Positions 42,983 through 55,427 are shown, counted from the first letter of the stretch. The stretch is 64,000 nt of DNA from Brachynemurus nebulosus (GCA_035578155.1 JAPWDM010000009.1:1400001-1464000); one strand, 5' to 3'. Made by a program: numbers and translations. Notes: generated from the letters alone by a model not told the origin.

Positions 42983-44103
42983 ATTTTTGTTTTATTATTA
43001 TGTACATTTTAATGAAAGTCATGTAAACGGAAAATTAACGAAAATTATGTCAAAAAAAATTTATTAGGGAGTAGCAACAAGAATAAAAATCAGTGGAATA
43101 ATTTGACGTAAATATTCCAATTCGGTAAAGTGCGAGCCTAACTCATGCATCGAGGATTCCGTATAATATTGAAAATATAAACACTATTAAAGAAAAGTTG
43201 GCTTATTATAGTTATTATCAGAGTTATTATTATCCTTTTTCGAATAAGAACAAAAATATTTCTGAAATCTTTTCACCAGATGGGGGTAAACGATTTTTAC
43301 TAGTGCCAAATTTCAATTCAATATTAAAAATAGTGACGGGTTTCTTTTTGTCATTTAGATACGGAAACTTAAAAATTGTTTAAAATTAAAATTTAAGTTA
43401 TTAATTTTTTTTAGTTTCTTAATATTGCAAAATTAAAAAAAAAATTCTGTACCAGGAACAAGTTTTTCCACTACCAGCCAATAAATCAATATTTAAAAAT
43501 AAGAAATTTCTTGTAAATTGTTTTTTTTTTATTATTTTGTTTGTAATACAAAACAAAAAATAGAAAAATCAATTAAAACCAATGAACGTGATAAATTTGG
43601 ACTTTGGTACAACGATGTAATGAACACCCTGTATTTCTTTAATCGGTACATTTGCAGATGTGTAATTAATTTAATTTAAGACGCAAAAACCGAAACCGCT
43701 TCTTGGAAACAAAATGTCTTTAAAAACAAGAAATGAAATACAAAATCAATAACGGAAATGTTAGTCTGGATTACTCGCTGATTGAAACCGTAAATTAAGT
43801 TTATATTAACCGTGTACTCATTTAAGTATGGTAATGATTTGTATTAATTCGACGAACGAAATAACCCTGAATTAATTGTCTTAAGTGTTAAAAAAATGTC
43901 ACGTAGACGTGCCAAAGGCATAGAATAAGTCTAGAGTTATTGATTAAAAAAAAAAGAGAGTTTAGTTCCATCCGCCCCAGAGCAAAGTTCAAAGTCTTGG
44001 TCTGTCCGTATTATTGCATAACAATTAATTACTATTCAAAAGGGGTGCATTATTAAAGTTGAAAAATATATAACTTATTGTTGAGTAGTAAATTTTCTGT
44101 AAA
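42983..44103. other. AT-rich stretch, nothing recognised
   Basis: No confident gene or repeat. Confidence 0.4.
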
Positions 44104-45734
44104 GCCGGTTCTACACGATGCTACGAACGTTCCTTCCAACGTTCGATCGAACGTTTGAGGCAATTAAGTTCGATAGTTGGTGCGACGAATGTATCTGCTA
44201 CACGATGAATCGAATGTTTGATCCAATACGAATGATGATGTGTTGGTACTCAGTGGACGACGCTGTTATCTGTCTGATGTTATCTCTAATGTTATACACT
44301 GATGTTGTCTCTCTTCACATGAACGAGTTGTGCAGCTGCTGAGTCGAACCAACCAACGCAACCAACATTGACCTTCAAACGTTCGAAGCATCCCTTTGAT
44401 TCAGTGCAAGAATACCGACATCGAGCGGGACATGGCCAAATGCGAATGTTTGACGCTCGACATTGGACACTCGTAGGTTCGAACAACGGCCACACGATGC
44501 GATAAACCATCGAATAGGGATGGAAACTTTTCTCAAAGAATCGATTCTCGATTCCGATTCTAATTTTTTACGATTTTGATAATCGATTCTGAGAATCGAT
44601 TAATCGATTAAAAGAATCGATTTTAATCGATTCCTTACGTTTAAATTTTTTTTACATATTAAGCTGCTTTAACAAGGTTTAAAATTAATTACTATACCTC
44701 TTTTCAGATAAAATTGATCATGAGTTTTCGTTAAAAAATTAAATAATTCTTATATTCGAAACAAATCGATCTTCTATTCTTTTCTAAAAATAAACTGCAA
44801 ATTTAAAATTTACATAAATGCAATAATAAAAGAGATAAAGCCAAGAAAACGGAAATTATTTAAATTCAAAGTTAGGAAGCATGGTTAAATTTAACTGAAA
44901 TAGACCATAGTAAATTGGCTATTGATGATTTTTTTTAATGAAATATTTTATATATGACATACTGCAATGAGACATAACATAAATTATAATATATTCCTTT
45001 TTTTCTAATTAATAATAAATTAAGAAAATTTTGAAGGAAAAATTATCATTAGTTTTAGAAAACCATACATTTTCTGGCACTAATCTTAAAAATAACAGCA
45101 TATTCAACTGATCAGGTCTTAATCGACTACGAAATAAACGCTCACAAGGCGTTGTTGTAGCCCTTTTATCTTATATGACTAGATGAACGACGGATGACGG
45201 ACTAGACTCTTGCCCTGTGTACTACTAAACCGCGCGAACAAGAACTAGCAAAAATTTAAATTATTTGACATCTATTTGGAGTCTTGTAGACGTTACATAT
45301 TTAAATTTTTGACTGTGTGTTTGCGCGATTTATTAATACACATGCCTAAATGCACGGGAATTTTTTATACCAGGAATCGAACTTCGAACACGGTTTGACA
45401 ATTTTAAACAATTCCCAGTGAACATTTTTCTGTAAATTTTATGTCAAAGTGACAGAACTGAAAGTCACCTGTTACATAAAATATGAGTCACATATGACTC
45501 ACATGTAACTTACAATTTCCCACTTATAAACGTAACAATGTGACGTAACATTGTTATGTTCTTGTTACGTTTCAGGAAAATATAACTTTGATGTTACCTT
45601 ATAGATAAAAATACGCCTTACGCCTTCTTTTGCAATAAGCAAATTCAAAATTCCCCTTTTTTGTTTCTTATTAACATTACATCACATATTACCAACTTTG
45701 TTCATATACATACACCTAAATTATTACTGTTTTT

Positions 45735-45835
45735 TTTTTCTTTTTTTTTGTTGACTGTTACAGGATTCGAACCGTTATCCAAGCTGAAGCATCATTTAAA
45801 TTATCGACAGTCTTAACCACTAGACCAAACTGACT
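45735..45835 (-). repeat. tRNA-like pol III promoter with A-tail (short SINE)
   Basis: On the minus strand an A box (TGGTCTAGTGGTTAAGAC, 45830-45813) and an exact B box (GGTTCGAATCC, 45773-45763) are spaced as in a type II tRNA, and the unit ends in an A-rich tail. No closed acceptor stem, so not a tRNA gene. Interpreted as a retroposed tRNA-derived SINE. Confidence 0.55.
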
Positions 45836-46109
45836 TATTTATTCTCATCGTTATATATTAATATATATCACAAAATAGTAAATAAAGCCTTACAAGAATT
45901 TTCATAAGAGTTTAATTTTTAAATTAATAACAAAATTAACTGTTTTAACGACGTATTAACGTTTTTTTAATGAAATGTCACAATCATGACTCTATTGTTA
46001 TGTTTTTGTGACATGTCAATATTAATAAAACATTTCACTTGTCACTTTTGTGAAATGTTTTGTTACCATATTAATTTTAAGTGTATCAATTCGCAAGGAG
46101 TTATCAATT

Positions 46110-46450
46110 TAAAGATACCTGTAGTTAATACGTCACAAAAACATAACATAAGAGTACTGTTGTGACGTTTTGTTCAAAGTAACATTGTTAGGTCATCGGG
46201 ACATAACAAAAGAGTTATGATTGTGACATTTCAATAAAGTAACGTTGATACGTCACAAAAACATAACATAAGAGTCAGTTCTGTGAGGTTTTATTAAAGT
46301 AACATTGTTAGGTTGCGAAGACATAACATAAAAGTCACACTGTGACGTTTTATCGAAGCAACCTTGATACATCATCTAAACGTAACATAGCAGTCCCAAA
46401 TGTGACATTTTATTACAGTCACAATGGCACGTAACTGTTACGTAACGTAC
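46110..46450 (+). repeat. Tandem array, about 60-bp units
   Basis: About five to six diverged units sharing aacataacataagagt, tgtgacgtttt and aaagtaacattg. Spacing of the aacataac(a) core is about 60 bases (46139, 46199, 46259, 46319, with a diverged unit near 46380). Part of the CCCAGTGAACAT element. Confidence 0.75.
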
Positions 46451-46785
46451 AGGTACCAATTAGGGATATAACGTAAAACTCTAATTTTATATAATTGTTA
46501 TGTCACCCATAAGTCAAAAAAGTTGCGTAACTTGTTATTTCCTTGTTACATCACATTTACATTCTATGTTCACTGGGTTGACGGTTACACTTATAACAGA
46601 ATCGAAAAGTCGAATATTAAGAATCGATTCTCGATCGATTTTGAAAAGTCAAAGTCGATTCTCAATAATCGATTCTTTTACGAGAAGAATCGATTCTCGA
46701 GTAGAATCGCAATCGATTTTGCCATCCCTACCAACGAACGTCCAATGTTGGAAGGTGTTCGTAGCATCGTGTAGAACGGGCTTAA

Positions 46786-48075
46786 TTTGTGTAAATCAGA
46801 GTGCCAGTTCTCCAACATTCAAAAGGAAAGACGTTCTGCAGTTGCCGAATTCTACGAATGTAAGTAAAAATTTCAGTTATTTATAATTGTTTGAATTTTC
46901 ATTTTTTATTTACTTTTTATGTTTATAAAAGTTCAATTACATATTTTGGAATAACTTTATGATTTGCTCTGTTTGTATTTAAAAGTAAATTACTAATTCC
47001 GAGATTTTATGCGAGATGATCTAATTATTATTAAGGTACCACAAGTTTTGTTAAGTGTAAAATTGTTTTAAACTTCATTACTGAATAAACTAAATTTTGT
47101 TTTAAGTTAAACACTTCAGTTTATTTTAGGTAAACCCCTTTTTAACCAAACTCATCCCCAGTGAAAATTTAAATACATATATTACAACGATATACCTGCT
47201 GTATTTAATTAAGCAATAATATTCGATAGTAATTTTATTGAATAGAAACAAAAATTTTTTATCATAAAATGCTAAACGTTTATTTTATGAACAATTAAAT
47301 CTTGCAAATGAATAAAAAAAAAATTAATCGGCAATTTTTATGCATACATTTATGTAAATAAATGATTATGTAAATTTGGACGCTCTAGTGCTTTAATCGC
47401 TAGTCATAGTTGTCGTTCGTTACTTACATACATATTTGAATTGAAAATATGTACATTATTCGCGTTATTCGTGATACAAAAAATAATTATTCATACATAA
47501 GTATTCAAATGTGTAATGTTAATGTATGTATTCATGTATTCATGTAGACATGTACAACATTACTTATTGATATGATGGCAGTGTTAAAAACAAAAACTGT
47601 GCCACATTGCCACTACCGTTTTTACCACCTCCTTGGTGTTTATTTGACTGCTATATTTTAGATTTTAGCAATTTGATTATTGTACGATCAAATGTAGAAT
47701 TATGGGGACAATATTTGAGTGTTCAAATTTATTTCTGGTTATATTTAGATTTATTTCTGTAGTAAATTTGAATTTATACAATTAAACGAGAGTTTAGTTT
47801 AAATGCACTAGAGTTTAATTTCAAGGGCTGAATTTATATCGGAACTTTAAAGGCGCATGGCCAATGGCCATTTACTCGAGATTCAGAAATATTTCCAGAA
47901 ATATTTGCTCTAGCTTAAGATAGCTTGCGTATAAATATGGCTCTGTAAATTATATACTTTTCAGCTGGAAATGATTTTTTGTATTTTTTGTTTAGTCTAG
48001 ACTTCTAATCGGATAATATAGTTAGTATTACGTTTAGCTTATGCTGTATACTGAAGAATAACAGTGGGGTTAGTA
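46786..48075. other. AT-rich stretch, nothing recognised
   Basis: No supported gene or repeat. Confidence 0.4.
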
Positions 48076-48151
48076 GTAGTAGGATAATTAATCGATTAAT
48101 TGGTTTCGTCGACTAATTTTCGATTAACTGGTTTCGTCGACTAATTTAAGT

Positions 48152-48666
48152 CAGAGGTTCCCAATAATTTTTTTCCACGGACCCCTTTATCTAATCACTA
48201 TTTTGATAGGGATCCCTAAATCCAAAAAAATTTTTAAAAAATTGTATTCTGGCAAATAGTTAATGACACTTGTATAAACATAATAGTATAATGTTAGTTT
48301 CTATTAATTAATGATACTCTTGTGTATATGATACAGCAGGGGTGGCCAACCCGCGGCCCGCGGGCCGCATGTGGCCCGCCTAGAATTTTTTTTGGCCCAC
48401 GAGATTCATCACACTTATAAAAAATATGCTTATTTTACATTGACCAAGGTAGTGAAAACCAATGTATAAAAAATACATAATATATAGGAACATATAATTT
48501 TATATGCGGCCCGCGGAGTTATAATGTGCTTCCAAAGTGGCCCGCAAGATCATTTGGGTTGGCCACCCCTGTGATACAGTATGAATATATCATAATGACA
48601 TCTCACAGACTCCTTCTTATTAATCGTCTGCGGACCCCTAGGGGTCCGCGGACCACCTTTTGGGAA
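48152..48666. mobile_element. hAT-type MITE (CAGAGGTTCCCAA), right end truncated
   Basis: Begins CAGAGGTTCCCAATAATTTT followed by ccacggacccctt; the right side has the complementary ggaccaccttttgggaa and stops before the expected CCTCTG. Contains another hAT-type MITE. Confidence 0.7.
48337..48571. mobile_element. hAT-type MITE (CAGGGGTGGCCAACC), perfect 8-bp TSD
   Basis: Ends CAGGGGTGGCCAACCCG and complement, with the direct repeat TGATACAG on both sides (48329-48336, 48572-48579). Internal GGCCCGC repeats make it very GC-rich at the ends. This terminus type is widespread in animal hAT MITEs. 235 bp. Confidence 0.92.
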
Positions 48667-49911
48667 TCGACTATTTTACCTTCGACTAAATGACTAAAAT
48701 GATTTTTTTTTTTTAAATTACTAAAAACCACTAATTTATTAATTTTTTATTACTCATGCGAGAGAAGTACTAACTTGGCGCACACATTTTTACACGCAAA
48801 ATAGTTGTTTGACCACTCTACTATTCCCACATGCTTTTTGCGTGCGGAAAGTATACTTTCCGTACGCAAATTGACAATAAAACGCAAAATTTAATCAAAA
48901 CACGCAAAGTCGCCTCTTGATTTTTTATTTAATAAATATTTCATAATTATTTATATAAAAACCACCAGCAAAGTAATTTAAACAATATTTAATTCAGAAA
49001 AAAAAGACAAACACTCAAAAATATTATTTTAAAAAGTAATGGAAAATAGTAATAATAGAAAAAAGTACCTATGTAAAATTTGTAATAAAAAATAGTATGT
49101 GCAACTCGTGCGGGATTGTCGATTGTCCTTATTGCACAATATACTATTCTGTATTATTTATTCGTCTTCAAAAAAATTATCTATTTGTATGATTTTTTAC
49201 TTTTATGTAATAAACACATTGTGATATGCCATATCTCTTTTTCTTAAAAATATATTAAAAGTCAACAAATAAATTCAAAAGAAAACATCGAGTTACATAG
49301 GTTAGTCTTCCATGAATTCGACTAAAAATTTAGTCGATTAGTCGACTATGCTCGATATTTATATTAATAATTAATTTTATCTGGAAAGAAACTTTAGTCG
49401 ATTAATCGACTAATTGCTGCTCGTCTCGATATCACTAGCTTAGTAATAGGATTCGAATGTTCGAGCATTCTTAAAAAGTACTTCTTTTAATTTTTACACA
49501 ATGAAGAAGCTTTCCTTTCAAAATAATCTTTTTCTTTTGAATGCATTTGAACTGTTGCCTTTCTAAGAGGCAGTAAGAAAGTAGAACGATGTGAAATTAT
49601 TCACCGAGATCAATATTCCTTGAAATATCAATACACACAATACGGTACTTGACTGTATTTAAAATTTGTGTCAAATGTTAAATAATTGTATGCATTATCA
49701 TTACATATGTCCAATTTTAATGATGAAACATAAAAAGATTTGATAACTATTTAGAAATTTTATTTTGAAAATCGCCATTTTTCAACAAATATTCAAATTA
49801 GTGAAAACGCGCCATTTCTTGAAAATGACGTAACATTTTGTAGCTAGATAAGTCGATTTTGATAATTTTCATCGAGATAAAATTGTGTTTTCTTTTGAAT
49901 ATTTCTATTAG

Positions 49912-49913
<2 letters not shown>

Positions 49914-49995
<82 letters not shown>
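49914..49995. repeat. (TA)n microsatellite
   Basis: About 41 TA units, not within a recognised R1 copy. Poly(IY) open frames on both strands across it are artefacts. Confidence 0.95.
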
Positions 49996-49996
<1 letters not shown>

Positions 49997-50558
49997 TTTT
50001 TTGATGATTTTTTACAGAATCTGTCGAAAATAAAAAAAATCACTTAACTGACATGGGAAAACAATGCTTTTAGAATATTTTCGTAACTTCAGTCAAGTCT
50101 ATTCTAACTAATCGATTACACTCACTCAACTACTTCAACTGACTCATTTATAGGGGATCAACTAAACGTGATCGTACAATACAACGTGCTCCTTGACAGA
50201 TTGTGGTGTAGAATGTGTACATGTTTTTTTTCAGTTGTCATACTACTCATAAGAACAGCTTCAAGAGTAGTAAATAGACCTGTATGATTCTCGATTTCAT
50301 TCACGAGAGCAACATTATAACCACAACAGTTACGAAATACGAAAAAAAAAATACATTACATCGCGCGAATTCATTACATACACACAAAAGCGACTTGTAA
50401 TTGCAAAAATTGTGACTTAAAATTTTTATAACAGTACATTTTTACAAAAGTGGACAAAAGAAAGATGCTGTGTTTATGTGCCAATCATAAAATATTATAA
50501 AATTAATTATTTTTCTAATGATTATTAAAAACAGTTATAGTAAATTTTATTGTAGAAG

Positions 50559-50649
50559 ATGCAACAATCGTCTTTATCAACTTTAACAACTGTGTTTTGT
50601 ATAAATCGGATACAAATTTACATAATTAGTGTATTAATATTAATTTTAA
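50559..50649 (+). CDS. Possible signal-peptide exon of an unknown gene
   Basis: ATG-initiated stretch MQQSSLSTLTTVFCINRIQI then a hydrophobic YIISVLILIL, ending at a strong donor (TTTTAA then GTAAGT). An acceptor-like tattgtag lies 3-5 bases before the ATG. It could be the first coding exon of a secreted or membrane protein, but I found no matching downstream exon, and chance hydrophobic frames are common in AT-rich DNA. Confidence 0.2.
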
Positions 50650-50699
50650 GTAAGTGTTCCAATATTTTATTTAATTTTTTTTGTCGAAAACAAAACAAG

Positions 50700-51599
50700 A
50701 AATGTGTGATTAAAAACGTTGAAAATATTTCAACAATGACTCAAATTTAAAAATAGATTTATTTTGTTGAAGATTTGCAAAAATTAATTTGTTATTTTAA
50801 CTATTTTTTTTTCTTTTTTTTACTAATTTGTTACGTATTTATTGTCATTGAGCCAATTGAATTTTGGCATTTGAACGGTCGGTACGTTAAAAATTTTTGA
50901 ATCATCCAATAACAATATAGATTTTGACAGTGTGGCCTGTGTGGTTGATGTTGTAGCTTAAGGAGGTCATTTTAGGTCATAGGATATTGATCGCAAAATC
51001 TTGTGCGTTATTTTATATTGTAATAAACAATTTTTTGAGGGGATTTAAAGTGTGATTTTTAAAATAATTACCATATTATGGGTGTTTAAAAAGAAAATTT
51101 ATTTAAAAATAAACGTTTTGATTCTTATCTGTTAATAATAAAATATACTGGACTTATAGTTTATAGTGGACTTTATCGGTAATGTCTTATCTAGATCCAT
51201 ACAAAATATTTATTGCCTTAGTATATGTTGGCTGGAGGCGATAGAAATTCAATGTTAATTTCTTTGTTAATAATTTTTTTTAAATGTATGTGTTGTATAT
51301 GGAATAATTATTAGGAAAAAAGTAAAATTACAAAATTTCTGAAATATATTACTTAATCTGAACCAATTCTTAATGAGATATTTTGAAATGGTGAGCAAAA
51401 AAGAGCTTACGCTTACAAAAATCGTTAAAATTTACAAAAAAAGTTCAAATATCTTTCGTAAAAAAAGCTATTCGAACTTTTCGAAGCTCTCGAATTTCCT
51501 TCAGGAATTATATTTTTAAAAATAAAAAAAAACTACAGATGTTAGAGAAAACACCACAGGCTTCGGCCATTTGATAATTTTAAGCGATCCAATTCAATT
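50700..51599. other. AT-rich stretch, nothing recognised
   Basis: No supported feature. Confidence 0.4.
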
Positions 51600-51845
51600 T
51601 CACAAACGTCTTGTTTAGAAAAGCAACTTCTAAGGAAATTGTGAGGTTTTGAGCGTTTTGAGTTATTTTCAATGAAACTTTTTTATGCGGTCCCGATCCA
51701 CCGCATAAAAAAAGTTTTTTTTACAATCTGGACCGAACTAAACTCTTTATAGCTATTTAGTATTTATGTATGATATTTTTGAATATACGTTTTTTGTGCA
51801 ATTTTTCTATGCGGTCCCTATCCACCGCATAAAAAAAGGTTCAGC
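51600..51845 (-). repeat. R2 family, copy 2 (paired ATGCGGTCC hairpins)
   Basis: Two hairpins ATGCGGTCCC(G/T)ATCCACCGCAT about 120 bp apart, preceded by the ttgtgaggttttgagcg block, i.e. the complement of the copy at 6665-6882. Confidence 0.75.
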
Positions 51846-53685
51846 TGTATTCGAAAGTATTATTGTCACAATTAATTTAAAAGATAGCTTTTTTTCATTT
51901 GAATAATTATCGTATAATTATCTGATACTAATTGTTTATTTGTTTCTACAGAAATGAATAAACAAGGTTTAATTTCTCTGAAAAGATTTTAAACTTTGAG
52001 GACTGGTAACTCAGGAACGAAGTCGAATTTCAAAATTTGGACTCCGTTAAGTCACCCCTCTATCGGTAAAGTGACCTTAGCTGTGCGCTTTTCATAAAAT
52101 TTTCCCTATAGTTTCATTCTTGTGACATTTAAATTATTTACAATAAAAATCAATGTTTTGTTGAATTTATCACGTTTTCTTTTAATGTCAAGTACAATAC
52201 TACAATGTAATTATTTTATAGCTTTATGATCCGTGTGATTATAAATACACGATTGATCGTCCTGGTCTGATTAGTCCTTTATTGTTCCTCTTATTTTCAT
52301 ATTTATTGTAAAATATTGATAGGGTAAAAAGTGAACTTCTGGAAAAAATTTCGGATTTTTTTTTTATCTTTTTTTTTTATATTTTTCTTCGTAAATTTTT
52401 CCCCCCATAAAATTAGCCTGGCGACCTTCTTTTTGCTCGTTTTTTTTCCTTTCCTCGTATAAAGCACGGCTGTCGATTAGGGGCGGCCACGATTCTGAAA
52501 TACTATATATAACCCACAAAAAACACCACTAACAACGTCGTTTTGCTCTCTTCGAACTCCTTTTTTTCTAATTTTCTTCCAATCATGGCTAGCTAGGGGG
52601 GGCCATGGCCCCTCCCTGCCCATAAGGATGGGCGCCCATGCCCTTTAGGACTAATGACAAGCTCAGCTCGTCATACTAATTTTAAAAAAAAATTCAACTG
52701 ACGAGTGTGTGTTGTTTTATATCGATAACTGGAGGTTGTATTGTAAAGAGCCGTCATATTGTAAATAATTTACGCAAAATGTACCAAACTTGCAATTATA
52801 TAGATATTAAATTTTTTATCTAAAATATTGGAATATATGGCGGTACTAAATGGGTTAATCGATTAAAACTACAAAGTTTATACCGTAAATGGGACGAATC
52901 GGGACTTAAGTGTGAATGGGGCCAAAACGAAAAAAGTTATTCAGGAAACTTGGTTTAAAAATACTTGACGTAAAGACGGCCACAAAGTAGAAATTACATA
53001 ATTTTAATTATTTTTTCAAAAATCAAAAATATTTTCAGAAATTTTTGATTCCATACTAAAGTAACCATTCTTGCATAAATTTTTAATATATTAAAAAATA
53101 TGTAGGTACTCGTAAAATAAATACAAAAAAATACGATGTGACATTTAAATTTGTGCCAATTCATTCCAATTTACGGTAATTCTTTATTTTTACCTTGAAT
53201 AATTTTAATATAAAGAACAGATAGGCCGAAACGTTTTACTTTGTCCAGTCTGCTTCCATTTATAGCGCGTTGTAGCGAACGAACGGGCAATAAATTTCGT
53301 TTGTCGCTTGTAACGATTTAATTAAGCGTAAAGAAAAAATCGTTGAGTTGTAAAAATTGAAACGATCAACTCAGTTCTCGTTGCCTTTAGAAACGTATAA
53401 GGTAAAATACACAAATATCACACCGTTTTTTTTTTTTTAATATTTATTTACGGCATATTTCTCCCGAATTATTGATTTTATTTGCCTGCCACTTTATTTG
53501 CCAGCTAAAAATGGTATTCGTCTACCCAAAAGAATGCTACGGATCATCCTGAACATTTAATTTACCTTATTTTCTTGTCCAAATTTATTATCGTCCGCGT
53601 CGTGTAAAGAAAAATATTAGGTTGTTGCAAATGAAATGTCGGATGGTTATCCGCTATTTGAGTTTCTACATATATAAATATTTCT
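51846..53685. other. Spacer with a GC-rich scrap near 52580
   Basis: 52480-52680 contains gattaggggcggccac and ggggccatggcccctcc, which resemble hAT-MITE interiors, but no termini could be paired. Otherwise AT-rich and unassigned. Confidence 0.4.
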
Positions 53686-53689
53686 GTAT

Positions 53690-54116
53690 ATTAGGCTAGC
53701 AACTTACCCTTAAAAAGTTGCTTAGAAATTAAAAAAGTGACCACGAGCGTTCTAGTGGCTGGTTTTTTTTTAATTGATGCAGAATTTAAAATAAAATATA
53801 AAATTCAAATACTTACTATTTTTTGATTAAACCACGGCTTCAATGCTAAAAATTGATAAAAATAAATAATTTGATAAGTATTCTTTTAAATGTTTGATTT
53901 TAGTCTACGTATTCATTCTAAAATATCATATAATTGTCAATAGTTTTTTCTCTCTCTAAAAAAATGTTATAATTTTTTTTTATATATCACTTGTGCTTAC
54001 AGAATACTACAAATACTTCCTTTTTAAATTTTGAATCGATTAAAAGAAAAATCAGCCACTAGAACGCTCGTGGTCGCTTTTTGTTAAAAATTAGGGTTAA
54101 GTTGCTACTCTATATT
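53690..54116. mobile_element. Long-TIR MITE (gaccacgagcgttctagtgg)
   Basis: About 85 bp at each end are inverted copies: TAGCAACTTA near the outside, then GACCACGAGCGTTCTAGTGG further in. About 430 bp, AT-rich middle, no coding sequence. Target duplication not clear. Confidence 0.8.
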
Positions 54117-54866
54117 AAGGACGTAGTTCCTACTCGCTCCGAGCCGAAACTATAGCCACCTATATCAAGTGGATTATTTGACAATTTATTAGGACGGCTT
54201 ACTATTATAAATGAATGAAAAATAATTAATTAAAAAACTGAAATTTGCTTAATAAAAGCCATAAATCTGCTCATTTTACCTTAAAAAAGTCTTAAAATGG
54301 AATAGTTTTCAATAATTAACCAAGAAAAAGCATAAGAGGTAATTTTTATGATATTTTTTTGAAAATTTCAAAATAAAGTGACGTTTGATAGTAGGGTTAC
54401 AAATAATTTTTTTTTATTATTTTGTAAAATCTGGTAAATAGACATCGTAATAAGTACTCGCTTTAAAAAAATCAAACAGTAATTATTTAAAAAAAAAAAT
54501 ACTTTCTCTTCGGTAAAAATAATAAAAAAGGTCGATTTTTGAGGTTTTTTTTGGCGAATATCCCCCTAAAAAAAAGTAAAATTATGTACAAACAGCGTCC
54601 CACTAAACTGACATATTCGTCCACCTTGAGCGCTGTAGTCGAACTTCGCATCGCCTCCAGGCAAAAGCTCGTAATAAATACAAAATTTCAAAATAATTAA
54701 AAATTTGGACGGAAAACACACTTCACAGAATACTTTGGTTAATATATCTCTCAACCTACGTACGTATGACGAAGAAAAGGGCGTTATTTTTTATATCATC
54801 CTGTATTCGGTATTTATATGCATATAAATAAACGTTATTTATATACAATGTACAGAAAAAAATAAA
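54117..54866. other. Spacer with one GC-richer block (54590-54670)
   Basis: The block reads LLPGGDAKFDYSAQGGRICQ on the minus strand within a 62-codon open frame, without splice-site or start evidence. Left uncalled. Confidence 0.35.
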
Positions 54867-54867
54867 T

Positions 54868-54989
54868 CTATAATTTATTAGGAAAAAAACCGGTTATTTC
54901 AATGATTTTGGTCAAGAATACACGACCGTTAGCATACTTAGTTTCATATGCCACATTTTTATCGAATACACCAGAATGCCCGACCGTAC
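54868..54989 (-). CDS. Candidate terminal exon of an unidentified gene
   Basis: On the minus strand an acceptor (TTTTTATGTAG) is followed by an open stretch reading TVGHSGVFDKNVAYETKYAN then GRVFLTKIIEITGFFPNKL and a stop at 54868. Base composition is less AT-rich than the flanks and the peptide looks like a real globular segment. I do not recognise the family. No further exons were found between here and the right edge, so it could be the last exon of a gene extending right with a long intron, or a relic. Confidence 0.3.
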
Positions 54990-55427
54990 CTACATAAAAA
55001 AAAATAATTTTGTATATTTAAACAGCGGAAAAGTTCCAATCAAACTGAAATACTGTGCTAAACTTTTTTTTCTCAAAATTATTTAAAGTATAATTAATTA
55101 CTACCTATGTCTTATTCAACTACAAAAGTCCCTGTATCCTGTTAATGGAGGCAACCACAATTTTTTTCTATCACCAGCACGGCGCCACTTTTGACTGAAG
55201 TGACATTTCATGGCGTGCGAAAGTTAGGTTATAAGAGTGTAAACAAAAAAAAACAAAAAACTGTCTTAATTTATTGCATTATTTTATTGTTATATCTATT
55301 AAAAAAATTCGACACGCAAGTTAGTTAAACACGCATTAAGTCACGATTTCGATCACGAATTCAGTAGCTTAAGTTTTTCAGAATTTTCGAGATAAAATAT
55401 TTCTTGCTTTTATTTAACAGTAAAATT
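54990..55427. other. Spacer, nothing recognised
   Basis: A 31-codon minus-strand frame starting at about 55213 (MKCHFSQKWRR...) is too short to support. Confidence 0.35.

Larger units (their letters stand above)
45414..46577. mobile_element. Innermost nested element (CCCAGTGAACAT termini)
   Basis: Inverted ends CCCAGTGAACAT, followed within about 10 bases by matching tgtaaat. Sequence is full of TGTGACGT/ACGTCACA-like and ataacataagagt motifs, and contains a tandem array (46110-46450). A tRNA-like segment with A-tail (45735-45835) sits inside it. Target duplication not clear. Confidence 0.72.
44515..46730. mobile_element. Middle nested element (TAGGGATGG termini, AATCGATTCT arrays)
   Basis: Ends TAGGGATGGAAA and complement of TAGGGATGGCAAA, with TA at each border. 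Both subterminal regions are dense with AGAATCGATTCT palindromes. Interrupts the piggyBac-type MITE and is itself interrupted at 45414-46577. No transposase. Confidence 0.82.
44104..46781. mobile_element. piggyBac-type MITE copy 2, interrupted by nested elements
   Basis: Same family as 7354-7774, inverted in orientation. Left end GCCGGTTCTACACGATGCTA, right end the complement of GCCCGTTCTACACGATGCTA followed by TTAA (46782-46785); the left TTAA has decayed. Homology to the 421-bp copy runs through 44104-44514, breaks, and resumes at 46731-46781, so 44515-46730 is an insertion. Confidence 0.88.
48076..49435. mobile_element. MITE family R3, copy 3, with two insertions
   Basis: Right end GATATCAC next to TA at 49435 and subterminal TTAGTCGATTAATCGACTAA-type palindromes at both sides. 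Internal blocks (tattttacc, ctgtattatttatt) match copy 1. Broken by a hAT-type MITE (48152-48666) and by an unrelated block of about 400 bp (about 48752-49153, with tgcgtgcggaaagtatac). Left terminus degraded. Confidence 0.75.

Noticed and set aside
45747..45835. tRNA-Ser/Leu gene
   Set aside because: A and B boxes are present but the acceptor stem does not close and an A-tail follows. Treated as SINE.
46110..46450. CRISPR-like array
   Set aside because: Units are contiguous and diverged, without unique spacers, in a eukaryotic transposon context.
49798..50047. Overlapping frames on both strands with (IY)n runs
   Set aside because: Translation of the (TA)n tract, open in several frames by composition.
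54566..54754. 62-codon minus frame with GGDAKFDYSAQGGRICQ
   Set aside because: No start, splice or homology support; only a small part is GC-richer than background.
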